This document shows positions 43,587 to 51,545 of a stretch of DNA of 64,000 nucleotides, one piece after another; the first letter of the stretch is position 1, and every line of letters starts with the position of its first letter. The DNA comes from JAGRCP01 sp942490705 (GTDB lineage: Bacteria; Chloroflexota; Anaerolineae; Caldilineales; Caldilineaceae). Where the stretch lies: positions 806,001 to 870,000 of the forward strand of contig CALNXY010000012.1 in assembly GCA_942490705.1 (NCBI GenBank), read 5' to 3'. The position numbers were made by a program, and so were the translations under genes. A model generated the notes under the pieces. That model searched no databases. It was not told the origin of the DNA and saw only the letters and a program-made list of their open reading frames with translations.

Positions 43587-44954
43587 ATGTCGAACACTCG
43601 CCGTGTTGCGGCTCCCCTCGCGCTTGCCTTGTGCCTGCTGTCAGGCTTTGGGTTTACCCTTCACAATGCCCGGGCCGCCTCACAAGCACTAGGCATTCTA
43701 AGCGCCGAAGCCCCCGCCTCCTTGGCCGAGACCGTTCCGATTACCGGGACGGTCTATCTGCCGACCGTGATCAACCGCCGCTCGCCTGAAGCCAAAGTTG
43801 GGGCCGACTTCGGTCACATGACCGCCTACGCCGATGTCGTCGCCACCGATTACCCGACTGTCCAACAATTTGGCGGCGACTGGATTCGGATCTGGCTGCC
43901 CTGGGCCGAGATTGAAACGAGCCCTGGCGAGTATGATTGGTCCGCCTACGATCCTGTCTTCGCCCAACTCGATGATCTGGGGATGAAGGCGCTTGTGGTG
44001 GTCTATAACGTGCCGGCCTGGGCTGGAGATGAGGCGTGTGGCCCTATTTCAGACTACGATACCCTCGCTCGCTTCATCAACGAAGTTGTACCGCGCTACC
44101 AAGCGACAGCCGCGGCGTGGGAGTTTATCAACGAGCCCGATGGCTTTCGCCCGCACCCTTATGGACCGTATATCGGCTGCTGGGCTCCCTATCCCGAGGA
44201 CTACGCCCAAGCGCTCCAAATGTTTTATGCGATGGTGAAGGGCATAGATCGCGATGCGTTGATCTTCTTTGGAGGGCTTGCCTACGATTCCTGGGACAAC
44301 TTTGACCGTGACTTCTTGGCCAACACGCTCGACTATGGCGCAGGCGATTTCTTCGACGGGCTCAGCTTCCATTTCTATCCGATCAACGATGACGAATTTC
44401 CCAACGTTACCTACAAGCTGAACGAACTGCGAACCATCCTGGCCGACCACGGCGTGTCCGGAAAACGATTCTGGATTACGGAGATGTCCATGTGGGCGAA
44501 CAGCGACGATGGCCTGACCGCGCAACAGGATTTTATCGTCAAGGAACTAACCCGTGCCTACTGCGCGGGCGTCGACAACATTTTCTGGTTCGCCATCCGT
44601 CAGGATACCCAATACCCGCCCACCCTGCATCGCTGGCTGATTGACGCCGACCATAACCCGGCGCAAGCCCACGCAACGTATGCGCACTACAACGCACGCA
44701 TCAACAATGGCTTCTGTTTTGGACCCGTAGCTGACTTGCCGCCAGGCGCCGAGGCGTATCGGTTCTCGACGAAGAGTGGACCCGTCTATATCGGTTGGAC
44801 AGAAGGAGAGGCGGTTTCGCTGATGGTTGAGGCAACTGAAACGATGGCACTGCTCGACCGCGAGGGCGGACTGATCACGAATGTCGCGCCCGAAAGTGGC
44901 GAGGCTACGATGACGTTGACGACCACGCCAAGCTTTCTTGTGATTGCCGAATAG
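43587..44954 (+). CDS. Secreted glycoside hydrolase, clan A
   Basis: This is a 455-residue exported enzyme. A signal peptide covers about residues 1-31, with a likely cut after the alanine-rich NARA. The (beta/alpha)8 domain (about 70-370) contains WIRIWLPWAEIETSPGEYDW, the acid/base Glu in AAWEFINEPDGFRP and the nucleophile Glu in KRFWITEMSMWA, as in GH39-like and related families. The C-terminal ~70 residues form a beta-domain. The substrate cannot be told, though the fold is typical for beta-xylosidases and related glycosidases. No operon partner. Confidence 0.85.
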   Translation: MSNTRRVAAPLALALCLLSGFGFTLHNARAASQALGILSAEAPASLAETVPITGTVYLPTVINRRSPEAKVGADFGHMTAYADVVATDYPTVQQFGGDWIRIWLPWAEIETSPGEYDWSAYDPVFAQLDDLGMKALVVVYNVPAWAGDEACGPISDYDTLARFINEVVPRYQATAAAWEFINEPDGFRPHPYGPYIGCWAPYPEDYAQALQMFYAMVKGIDRDALIFFGGLAYDSWDNFDRDFLANTLDYGAGDFFDGLSFHFYPINDDEFPNVTYKLNELRTILADHGVSGKRFWITEMSMWANSDDGLTAQQDFIVKELTRAYCAGVDNIFWFAIRQDTQYPPTLHRWLIDADHNPAQAHATYAHYNARINNGFCFGPVADLPPGAEAYRFSTKSGPVYIGWTEGEAVSLMVEATETMALLDREGGLITNVAPESGEATMTLTTTPSFLVIAE

Positions 44955-45028
44955 TCTGTTGATCGCCGCGGCGAACAGCGCAGGATGGCCGCTACGGGAC
45001 TGAAACAAGATGTGGGTAAGAGTAAGGC

Positions 45029-45568
45029 TCAGGCGGGCGACTGCTTGAGGGTCTTCTCCATCGTGAGCAGGCGTATCAGTCGCTCGCCCTGGCGGACGCG
45101 TGCGGCCTCGCCCGTCAACTGGAAACCGATGTGTTGCATAAAACGCAGCGCGCCCGGGTTGAATTGCTCGACCCCACCGCGGGCGACAGCCATGGCCGCA
45201 TCGTTCGCCAGCCAGGGCTCGAGCAAACCCCAGGCTTGACTGGCGATGCCTTGGCGCTGCCAGGCGTCGGCGACCAGGATCAGGCCCACATAGACCACGC
45301 CAGCGTCTGGCCAGTCGCGGCGAAAATCCATGAGCCCGACCAGTTCGGCGCCACTCGACGGATCCGCCGGATCGGCTGCCCGCACGATGCCAAGCATGGC
45401 TCGGCCGGGCGTAGCCGCGACTGCAGTCAGATCGTGCTGGGCCTGCTGATAGGGGTTGCCGGTGAGATTGTGGAGCGTTCGGTAGCCGGGTGACGCACGG
45501 TAAAGACGCGTCAGGGCGTTGGTGTGCGTTTCGAGTTCGAGCGGCAGCAGCGTGATCAGATGGCTCAT
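45029..45568 (-). CDS. GNAT-family N-acetyltransferase
   Basis: The protein has 179 residues and an acetyl-CoA-binding fold. Motif A falls in VYVGLILVADAWQRQGIASQAW (split here over the strand and the pyrophosphate loop, with QRQGIA as the Q/RxxGxG/A equivalent). The C-terminus has ALRFMQHIGFQLTGE, typical of the last strand pair. The acceptor is unknown. Its start overlaps the stop of the dynamin-like gene by 4 bp (ATGA), so the two are translationally coupled. Confidence 0.9.
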   Translation of the reverse strand: MSHLITLLPLELETHTNALTRLYRASPGYRTLHNLTGNPYQQAQHDLTAVAATPGRAMLGIVRAADPADPSSGAELVGLMDFRRDWPDAGVVYVGLILVADAWQRQGIASQAWGLLEPWLANDAAMAVARGGVEQFNPGALRFMQHIGFQLTGEAARVRQGERLIRLLTMEKTLKQSPA

Positions 45569-47328
45569 ACAGTGGGCGACAGCTGCTCGACTCCGTGACG
45601 GATCTGCGTTAATTCCGCCTTGGCGGCGCCCAACTCCGCGTCAAGCTTGGCGAGCTTTTCCCGTTCCACGCGCACGAAGCGGGTATACGGTGCAATCGCC
45701 TCATGAATGCGCTGCACGCTGTTGTTGAGTTCTGTCTCAAACTGACTATCCAGCACATCGTGAAGCTGTAGGCGCAGCTCGTTGATCTTTTCGCGCAGGT
45801 CCTTCTTGACGCGACTGCGTCGATAGGGCAGCACATAGAAACCCATGGCCGCCAATGAACCGGCCGCCAACAGACCGGTCACGTCGAGCATGGTCGTCTG
45901 GAGCAGGGCCACCATGAGGGCGCCCAGGCCCAGTGCGCTGGCTTCCACCGCGGCCGTTTGCATGATGGCTCGCTGTACATCTTGGGCCAGCTTGAGCGAC
46001 TCGGCTTCTCGATCATAGGTGTCGACGATCTCGCGTGCATCACGACCGATGCTCGAGAGCAAATTCTGGCGGTTAAATTCGAAGTTGCTCTCGACCTGGC
46101 CCACCATCTGGTCGGCATGGATCGACGCGCGGTCGTTAATATACTCGTTCACGTCGCGCCACTGTCGATAATCCTTTTCCACCATCCAGTCGATCAGATC
46201 GCTGACGTAGCGTTCGATCTCCCGACTTGTGTCGCCCACCACCTGGCGTTCGAATTCACCACGGATCTTCTCGCTATTCACCAGATCAAAGATGCGTGTG
46301 ACGCGCATCGTTTCGTCAAAAAAGCGATCGCCCCGTTCGGCCATTTCGTAGAGGACATTGTCGATGTGGCTCACCTGATAGGTGTAGTCGCGCCGCATGT
46401 CTTCCTCATAGGCCGCCAGGTGTTCTTCGATTGTGTCCAACGTCTGAAAATCGCCCTTGAGCAATGCCTGGCGTTCGTCAATCACCGCTTGGTAGCGGTC
46501 GATCAGTCGCTCTGCCACCCCCAGGGGATTGTTGAGCTTGAGCTGCAGGCGCTGATCTGCATCCAGAGAATCGAGCACGTAGCCTTCCAGCGGTTCAAAG
46601 CGACTCTCTTCCCAGAAATCACCGGCCGGCGCGCTCTCTGCTGCCAACGCCTTTTGCTTGGCCTTGAGCGCCATGCGTGCGCTGACGGGGAAGATCTCCG
46701 GTTCGACGCCCAGCAGTTCCGTAGCGTTGCTGCGCACGAAATCGAGAATTTGCGCCTGATCCGCCGGATCGTCGATCAGATCGAACTTGTTGACGACGAT
46801 CACGATCTTTTTGCCCCATTGGCGGATGCGCTCGAGGAAATTGCGTTCGCTCTCGCTGAAGGGGCGGTCGGCGCTCGTCACAAAGAGGACGAGATCGCTG
46901 CGCGGCACGAATTCTTCGGTGATCTCTTGATGACGCTGGATCACCGCATTCGTTCCGGGCGTATCGACCATGTTGATCTCTTGCAGCCAGTCGACCGGCG
47001 CGTGGATCAGCAGATAGTCCTCGCCAAACGGCTGCTGGGTCAGGGTGTCACCGTAGCGTAGGACGTGGATATCGGCGGTCGTGGGCGTCACACCTTCGGT
47101 GAGGACCCGTTCACCCAATAGGGCATTGATGAAGGCTGACTTGCCCGCGTTAAATTCACCGACCACGACGAGCAGAAAGAGCTCGTCAAGTTGACTGAGG
47201 CTGCGCTTGAGCAGTGCCAGATCGGCGTCGGGCGCGTCCAGGCGCGCCAAATGAACACGCAGCTCATCGAGCAGCGCGCGCTCCCGGCGCAGCAGCGTAT
47301 CATGCTCCTTGGTTAGTAATCGTTCCAA
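45565..47328 (-). CDS. Dynamin-family GTPase
   Basis: This is a 587-residue bacterial dynamin-like protein. The GTPase domain has G1 GEFNAGKSAFINALLG (about 57-72), a G2 threonine in TPTTADIHVL, G3 DTPGTNAV and G4 VNKFDLID. A long helical middle region follows, then two adjacent hydrophobic stretches around 488-525 (GLGALMVALLQTTMLDVTGLL and AAGSLAAMGFYVLPY) that should act as the membrane paddle. The C-terminus is a coiled coil. Bacterial dynamins remodel or repair membranes; the exact role here is unknown. A GNAT gene overlaps its end. Confidence 0.9.
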   Translation of the reverse strand: MERLLTKEHDTLLRRERALLDELRVHLARLDAPDADLALLKRSLSQLDELFLLVVVGEFNAGKSAFINALLGERVLTEGVTPTTADIHVLRYGDTLTQQPFGEDYLLIHAPVDWLQEINMVDTPGTNAVIQRHQEITEEFVPRSDLVLFVTSADRPFSESERNFLERIRQWGKKIVIVVNKFDLIDDPADQAQILDFVRSNATELLGVEPEIFPVSARMALKAKQKALAAESAPAGDFWEESRFEPLEGYVLDSLDADQRLQLKLNNPLGVAERLIDRYQAVIDERQALLKGDFQTLDTIEEHLAAYEEDMRRDYTYQVSHIDNVLYEMAERGDRFFDETMRVTRIFDLVNSEKIRGEFERQVVGDTSREIERYVSDLIDWMVEKDYRQWRDVNEYINDRASIHADQMVGQVESNFEFNRQNLLSSIGRDAREIVDTYDREAESLKLAQDVQRAIMQTAAVEASALGLGALMVALLQTTMLDVTGLLAAGSLAAMGFYVLPYRRSRVKKDLREKINELRLQLHDVLDSQFETELNNSVQRIHEAIAPYTRFVRVEREKLAKLDAELGAAKAELTQIRHGVEQLSPTV

Positions 47329-47707
47329 CGTCTCTTCTCACTCGTTACTCTGGCACGTGAATCTGGCAGCCATCCATCGCAATTGATGCAGGATGCAGCT
47401 CGCCCGATATTGGTGGCGAAACCCTTACGGTTTCATGACTCAGGCTGAGCTTGCAATCCGCTCAAGGGTCGAGTCGACAAACGCCCTCTCACAAAATCGG
47501 TCGTCGGTCACCCTCAACTTTGATTTGGTGGCCAATGCTGTGTACTCTACTACGCATATGCCATACACTTGGTTGCAAATGCTTCATCATTTTAGCATAA
47601 GTGTGCGGCGGTTAACATGATGAGATGGCGCTTTTAGAGATTCCGAATGGGGCGCGAACAGCTCGTGTAGCGAGTGTCATTCAGACCAAAAAAGGAGTAT
47701 TCAAGCA
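47329..47707. other. Intergenic region between divergent genes
   Basis: No gene is supported in these 379 bp. A possible rightward promoter is TTGCAA (47573-47578), 17 bp, CATAAG (47596-47601), about 110 bp before the hydrolase gene. The -10 matches only four of six positions. Confidence 0.35.
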
Positions 47708-48331
47708 ATGTCATTCAACTATATGCCTGCTGGCATAGTGGAGATTCCAAACATTCCGGTCCGCGATGAGATGGTTCTGCCGGCCGACAAGACCGCCGTC
47801 ATTGTGGTCGACATGCAAAACGACTTTGTCAAGCGTGGCGGGACGCTGCTCGTTGATGCGGCAGCAGAGACGATTGCCAATATTGCCGACCTGCTTGAGC
47901 ATGCCCGGCTGGCCGGCGTGCCCGTTGCCTATACGCAGGACACCCACTACGAGGGCGATAAGGAGTGGGCAATCTGGCCGGAACACTGTCGTGCGGAGAC
48001 GTGGGGCTGGGAAATCATTGACGAGTTGCGCCCGAAGCCGGATGATCTGGTCTGCCGCAAGAGTCGCTATGACGGCTTCTACGACACCTGGCTCGATCAT
48101 TACCTGACACGCATCTGGCAGGTCGAGCACGTGGTCATCGTGGGCACCGTCTCAAGCATCTGCGTCCTGCATACGGCCGCCTCGGCGGGTTTGCGCTGGT
48201 TTCACGTCGTCGTGCCCGCGGATGGCGTCTCTGCACTGACCGAATTTGATCAGGCAATGACGTTGCGGCAGGTTTCTTGGCTCTATACCGGTTCGGTCGT
48301 TGGTGGGGTGACGGACGTGCGCTTCGGGTAG
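47708..48331 (+). CDS. Isochorismatase-family cysteine hydrolase
   Basis: This is a 207-residue hydrolase of the nicotinamidase/isochorismatase fold. The catalytic triad is visible: Asp in VIVVDMQNDFVKRGG, Lys in LVCRKSRYDGFYDT and Cys in GTVSSICVLHTAASA. The metal-binding HxH of true nicotinamidases is not obvious (DTHYEGDKEWAIWPEHC is present instead), so the substrate may be another amide such as a carbamate or ureide. An AAAGGAG site precedes the ATG. No neighbour suggests a pathway. Confidence 0.88.
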   Translation: MSFNYMPAGIVEIPNIPVRDEMVLPADKTAVIVVDMQNDFVKRGGTLLVDAAAETIANIADLLEHARLAGVPVAYTQDTHYEGDKEWAIWPEHCRAETWGWEIIDELRPKPDDLVCRKSRYDGFYDTWLDHYLTRIWQVEHVVIVGTVSSICVLHTAASAGLRWFHVVVPADGVSALTEFDQAMTLRQVSWLYTGSVVGGVTDVRFG

Positions 48332-48454
48332 CGCGCGCCACCATAGTGGAGGAGCAAGCACGTTACGCGAACTGGGCAGGTCAAGCGAATGTCCGCGTCA
48401 GGATCTGATTTGTGGCAATCAGCCTGCCCTGCCCAATCCGCGTTCGATCCAAAA

Positions 48455-49036
48455 TTACGCGATCCGGGGATCAAGCAATCCGTAGTTGCCGTCGCGGCGG
48501 CGATAGACCACATTGGCGGCGTTGGAATCGGTGTTCAGGAAAACGAAGAAATCGTGACCGAGCAGCTCCATCTGCTCGATGGCTTCTTCTTCATCCATTG
48601 GCTGCAGCACAAACTGCTTGCGGCGAATCAGCGTACCGGTGGGCTCATCTTCTTCGTCCTCTGCAATTGCTTCGGCGATCGCGGCAATGGCCGCCAGCTC
48701 CGCTTCGGCGCTGGCAGCAGCCGAGGCGCGCCGCTTGCTCTGGTAGCGTCGTCCCTTGAAGCGTCGAATTTGCTTGTAGATCTTGTCCACGGTTGCGTCA
48801 ACAGAGGCAAAAATGTCACTAGTCGATTCCTCGGCACGCAGGATCTGCCCGTCGGCCCAGAGTGTTATCTGGCACGTGTAGCGATCTGACGCCGCGCGAG
48901 TGGGACTATGGGTCAACTCGCAGCGCACATCGGTAATCTTGGGTAGATAGCGCTCGAGCTTGCCGACCTTTTTCTCCACATATTCGCGGATCCAGTCACT
49001 GATTTCGACGTTCCGGCCATGAATGATCAAATCCAT
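48455..49036 (-). CDS. hpf: Ribosome hibernation promoting factor, long form
   Basis: The protein has 193 residues and binds the 30S subunit to form inactive ribosome dimers during starvation. The N-terminal domain (about 1-100) starts MDLIIHGRNVEISDWIREYV and includes ELTHSPTRAASDRYTCQITLW and DIFASVDATVDKIYKQIRRFK. The C-terminal dimerisation domain has KQFVLQPMDEEEAIEQMELL and HDFFVFLNTDS followed by VVYRRRDGNYGLLDP. An AAGGAGAC site precedes the ATG. It has a strong promoter and a structured 235-nt leader. Confidence 0.96.
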   Translation of the reverse strand: MDLIIHGRNVEISDWIREYVEKKVGKLERYLPKITDVRCELTHSPTRAASDRYTCQITLWADGQILRAEESTSDIFASVDATVDKIYKQIRRFKGRRYQSKRRASAAASAEAELAAIAAIAEAIAEDEEDEPTGTLIRRKQFVLQPMDEEEAIEQMELLGHDFFVFLNTDSNAANVVYRRRDGNYGLLDPRIA

Positions 49037-49115
49037 GGTCTGTCTCCTTTCTAACTACGTTTGGATCGTCCCTGTCAGAGAATTGACAGAGACTGCGCCG
49101 ATGAAGGAAGTATTC

Positions 49116-49144
49116 GCTCTACGAATCAGAGACGTTCGTAGAGC
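49116..49144 (-). promoter_or_regulatory. Hairpin in the hpf leader
   Basis: A perfect 10-bp stem (49116-49125 with 49135-49144) with a 9-nt loop sits in the middle of the hpf leader RNA. A second short hairpin with CTGTCA/TGACAG arms lies close to 49073-49090. Confidence 0.55.
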
Positions 49145-49278
49145 AGGGGAAGGTTGCCTGGAGTTGGACTCTTTCGGATGGCTGCCGCGCAAGAGGAGAG
49201 ATAAACTGGGTGCGGCCAAGAAGTCTGTCTGTATACGATCTGCCGGGAGCCTTGCGTGCCAAGTGCAGTCATGAACCA

Positions 49279-49307
49279 ATTGTAGGGCCAACTTTGCCGC
49301 TTGTCAA
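49279..49307 (-). promoter_or_regulatory. Promoter of hpf
   Basis: Consensus TTGACA (49307-49302) and TACAAT (49284-49279) lie 17 bp apart on the leftward strand. The start would fall near 49272, 235 nt before the ATG. Confidence 0.8.
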
Positions 49308-49314
49308 CTGACTT

Positions 49315-49337
49315 TTGTCCCGTCAATTTTGGGACAA
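49315..49337. promoter_or_regulatory. Candidate operator upstream of hpf
   Basis: TTGTCCC (49315-49321) and GGGACAA (49331-49337) form a perfect inverted repeat with a 9-bp spacer, directly upstream of the hpf -35. Its position suits an activator. Confidence 0.5.
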
Positions 49338-49359
49338 GCGATCTGGGCAGATGATTCGG

Positions 49360-50121
49360 CTATGGGTCCCTGTCACCACCGGTCGGGATGGCAAGGGCAA
49401 GGGCGAAGACTGCCCGGGCGCCGGCCTCGCGTGCGGCTGCGGCGCATGCGTTTAGGGTTGAGCCGGTCGTATAGACGTCGTCAATGAGGAGGAGCGTGCG
49501 TCCGGCAACTGCGGCGTCAGCTGCAAAGGCCTGGGCGACATTGGCGCGCCGTTCCTCTGCACTGAGTCCCACCTGAGGCCGCGTCGATGCATGCCGTGAG
49601 ATCCAGTCGGGCCGACACGGGAGACCTGACGCCTGTCCAAAAGCAGTGGCCAGCAGTTCCGACTGGTTGTACCCCCGCTCGGCAAGACGTTCCGCGTGGA
49701 GCGGTACGGCCACGATGGCGTCGATTGTTGCGCGGTAAGGTCGCCAACTTTGCGTAGCAAAGGAGGCCGTCAGATAGCGGGCCAATGGACCGGCCAATTC
49801 GGGACGGTCTTCATATTTTAGGGCGTGAATGGCTGCCCGCAATGGGTCGGTATGAAGTGCCGCCGCGCGCAGCATGATTGCGGGGGGCTCCTGTTCGGCT
49901 TGGCAAAAGGCGCAGCGCAAACGGGGTTCTGCCTGCTGCCGGCCACAGTGGTCGCACAGCGGGCCACTCACAGGCTGCACGCGTTGGGCGCAGGCTGGAC
50001 AGAGCGCAGCGCCTGCCTCGCCGCAACTTACGCATGCCGGTGGAAAAAGTAAGTCCAGCGCGGCTGAAGTCAGCATGCGCCAGCGATCAAACAGGTCGGG
50101 GGAAAGCCTGGTATGTTGCAT
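49360..50121 (-). CDS. comF: ComF family phosphoribosyltransferase-like protein
   Basis: The protein has 253 residues. The N-terminal zinc ribbon has four Cys pairs (CVSCGEAG, CPAC, CDHCG, CAFC, about residues 30-85). The C-terminal phosphoribosyltransferase-type domain has YNQSELLATAFGQ and the PRPP-like loop TLLLIDDVYTTGSTLNAC. ComF proteins take part in natural transformation in some bacteria, but the biochemical function is unclear. I start at ATG 50121; a longer frame to 50193 would overlap the neighbouring pilin gene. A Flp pilin gene lies 26 bp upstream. Confidence 0.9.
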   Translation of the reverse strand: MQHTRLSPDLFDRWRMLTSAALDLLFPPACVSCGEAGAALCPACAQRVQPVSGPLCDHCGRQQAEPRLRCAFCQAEQEPPAIMLRAAALHTDPLRAAIHALKYEDRPELAGPLARYLTASFATQSWRPYRATIDAIVAVPLHAERLAERGYNQSELLATAFGQASGLPCRPDWISRHASTRPQVGLSAEERRANVAQAFAADAAVAGRTLLLIDDVYTTGSTLNACAAAAREAGARAVFALALAIPTGGDRDP

Positions 50122-50147
50122 GGTACCTGGGTAAATGAGCTGTTTGG

Positions 50148-50336
50148 TTAGCTGTTGAAAGGCCAAATCGCGCCTGTCTGGGCCGGGAACCACGTCTGGA
50201 GGAGGTCGTTGATGAAGGTCCGCAGGTCATCGCCCAGAATCAGCAAGATTGAAAGCAGGACGATGGCAAAGAGGATGATGATCAACGCGTATTCGACAAA
50301 GCCTTGTCCACTCTGGTTTGATGGTAGGCGCGACAT
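50148..50336 (-). CDS. Flp/Fap-type pilin
   Basis: This is a 62-residue type IVb pilin. It has a short basic leader ending in GQG, then FVEYALIIILFAIVLLSIL with Glu at position 5 of the mature form and the Tyr typical of Flp pilins. It is expected to build Tad pili used in adhesion. No tad assembly genes are in the window. The gene precedes comF, so a link to DNA uptake is conceivable but unproven. The ATG at 50336 is chosen over 50360 because the leader then has normal length. Confidence 0.9.
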   Translation of the reverse strand: MSRLPSNQSGQGFVEYALIIILFAIVLLSILLILGDDLRTFINDLLQTWFPAQTGAIWPFNS

Positions 50337-50387
50337 GGACGTTTTCGACCTTTCCCACAAGTGATGTTCCCGTACGGCTGGATTGCC

Positions 50388-50416
50388 AGTATAACACCTC
50401 GTCGATTCTGGCCCAA
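50388..50416 (-). promoter_or_regulatory. Promoter of the Flp pilin gene
   Basis: Leftward TTGGGC (50416-50411) and TATACT (50393-50388) are 17 bp apart, with TG before the -10. The -35 matches only the first three bases strongly. Confidence 0.5.
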
Positions 50417-50550
50417 TCGCGTGAAAGGTGTGCTCAGCGAAACACGTTGGCGACGAGGGCTTGTGGACTCGGCCGGTCTCATCCTGCGCTTGTCGTAAGA
50501 TGAAGGTGCCGGAGGGCCCGAAGAGAGGCCCGGCTTGATGGCTTCTATGT

Positions 50551-50556
50551 TATACT
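50551..50556 (+). promoter_or_regulatory. Extended -10 of the zinc-ribbon gene
   Basis: TATACT preceded by TG (extended -10) points right, 175 bp before the gene. The transcript would begin near 50563 and carry the 19-bp inverted repeat in its leader. Confidence 0.45.
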
Positions 50557-50586
50557 GACAGAACGCTGATCTAATGGTCACATTAT

Positions 50587-50641
50587 TTGAACTTCGTACA
50601 TTCTTCCAGAGCAAGAACCGGCAAGAATGTACGAAGTTCAA
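50587..50641. repeat. Perfect 19-bp inverted repeat
   Basis: TTGAACTTCGTACATTCTT (50587-50605) is matched exactly by its complement at 50623-50641, with a 17-nt loop. There is no T-tract behind it, so it is not a standard terminator. It lies between the divergent pilin and zinc-ribbon genes, in the predicted leader of the latter. Confidence 0.85.
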
Positions 50642-50730
50642 GTGACGTCTCTATAAAGTTGTATTCATCAAGCCGGTTGTCTCTCCAATTCGTCTTTTAT
50701 CCACTTTCATCCGCCCCAGGAGGTTGTGCC

Positions 50731-51429
50731 GTGGCTAGTCCGGCTGAACTATACGAGCTTCAGAAGACAGACACGCTTTGGGAACAGGTGCGCCGTCGGC
50801 TGCTTGCAATTCGCAGTAAATTGGGCGAGAGCGAAGAAGTGCTGGCCGCACGTACGCAGGTCACCGCTACGGAGGCGACGCTGCACGAGTGGCATGGACG
50901 CCAGACCGACGCCGAACTCGAGTCCCGCTCGCTCAAAGGACGCATCGTCGACACCGAGAAGCGGCTCATGGACGGCAGTGTCACCAACCCAAAGGAACTG
51001 GAAGCGCTTCAAGCCAGCCTCGACGCGCTCAAGCGACAACAAGCGTCTGTTGACGAGAAGGCCGTAGAGGCGCTGCTCCAGGTGGAGGAATTGACTAAAT
51101 CGCTGTCGGAGCAGCAAGCACGCTTGGCCGAGCTGGAAGAGGCGTGGCGCTCCTCGCAGAGCGAACTACTTGAGTTCGAAGAGAAGATGAAGCGCAACTA
51201 TATTATCCTCAAGCGTCGCCGAGAAAAAGCCGCCGCGGCGATGAACCCGGATAGTTTGGCGAACTATGAGCATCTTCGCAAGCGCAAGGCGGGCGTGGCT
51301 GTTGCTGAAGTTCAAGACAGCAACTGCTCCGCCTGTCATGTTCAATTGCCCACGGGCACAGTTTCCGCCCTGGCCGGCAACGGTCTGGTTACCTGTCCGA
51401 GCTGCGGGCGTCTCCTCTACAAACCGTAA
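50731..51429 (+). CDS. Coiled-coil protein with C4 zinc ribbon
   Basis: This is a 232-residue protein of the CdsZ/HP0958-like group. A long coiled coil covers about residues 5-180 (rich in Leu, Glu, Ala, Lys, with SRSLKGRIVDTEKRLMDGSV containing the conserved turn and TNPKELEALQ). The C-terminal zinc ribbon has CSACHVQLP and CPSCGRLLY. Family members have been linked to transcription, flagella or nucleic-acid binding, without one clear function. The start is GTG 50731 with an excellent AGGAGG site, though the frame is open upstream. Confidence 0.88.
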   Translation: MASPAELYELQKTDTLWEQVRRRLLAIRSKLGESEEVLAARTQVTATEATLHEWHGRQTDAELESRSLKGRIVDTEKRLMDGSVTNPKELEALQASLDALKRQQASVDEKAVEALLQVEELTKSLSEQQARLAELEEAWRSSQSELLEFEEKMKRNYIILKRRREKAAAAMNPDSLANYEHLRKRKAGVAVAEVQDSNCSACHVQLPTGTVSALAGNGLVTCPSCGRLLYKP

Positions 51430-51545
51430 CCAATCAGACGCCCGGCGTCTCGCTTCGCAAAAACAAGCGCAACCGATAGCATATGCCGCCCCTCGCATGC
51501 CGGCGCGCTTACCGCGATTCCCGTCTATGCACACCGTTGGAACTG

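Noticed and set aside
45958..47061. Rightward open frame opposite the dynamin gene
   Set aside because: No domain or start signals; the dynamin frame carries complete GTPase motifs.
50587..50641. 19-bp inverted repeat as a rho-independent terminator
   Set aside because: No T-tract follows on either side and it lies between divergent genes, not after one.
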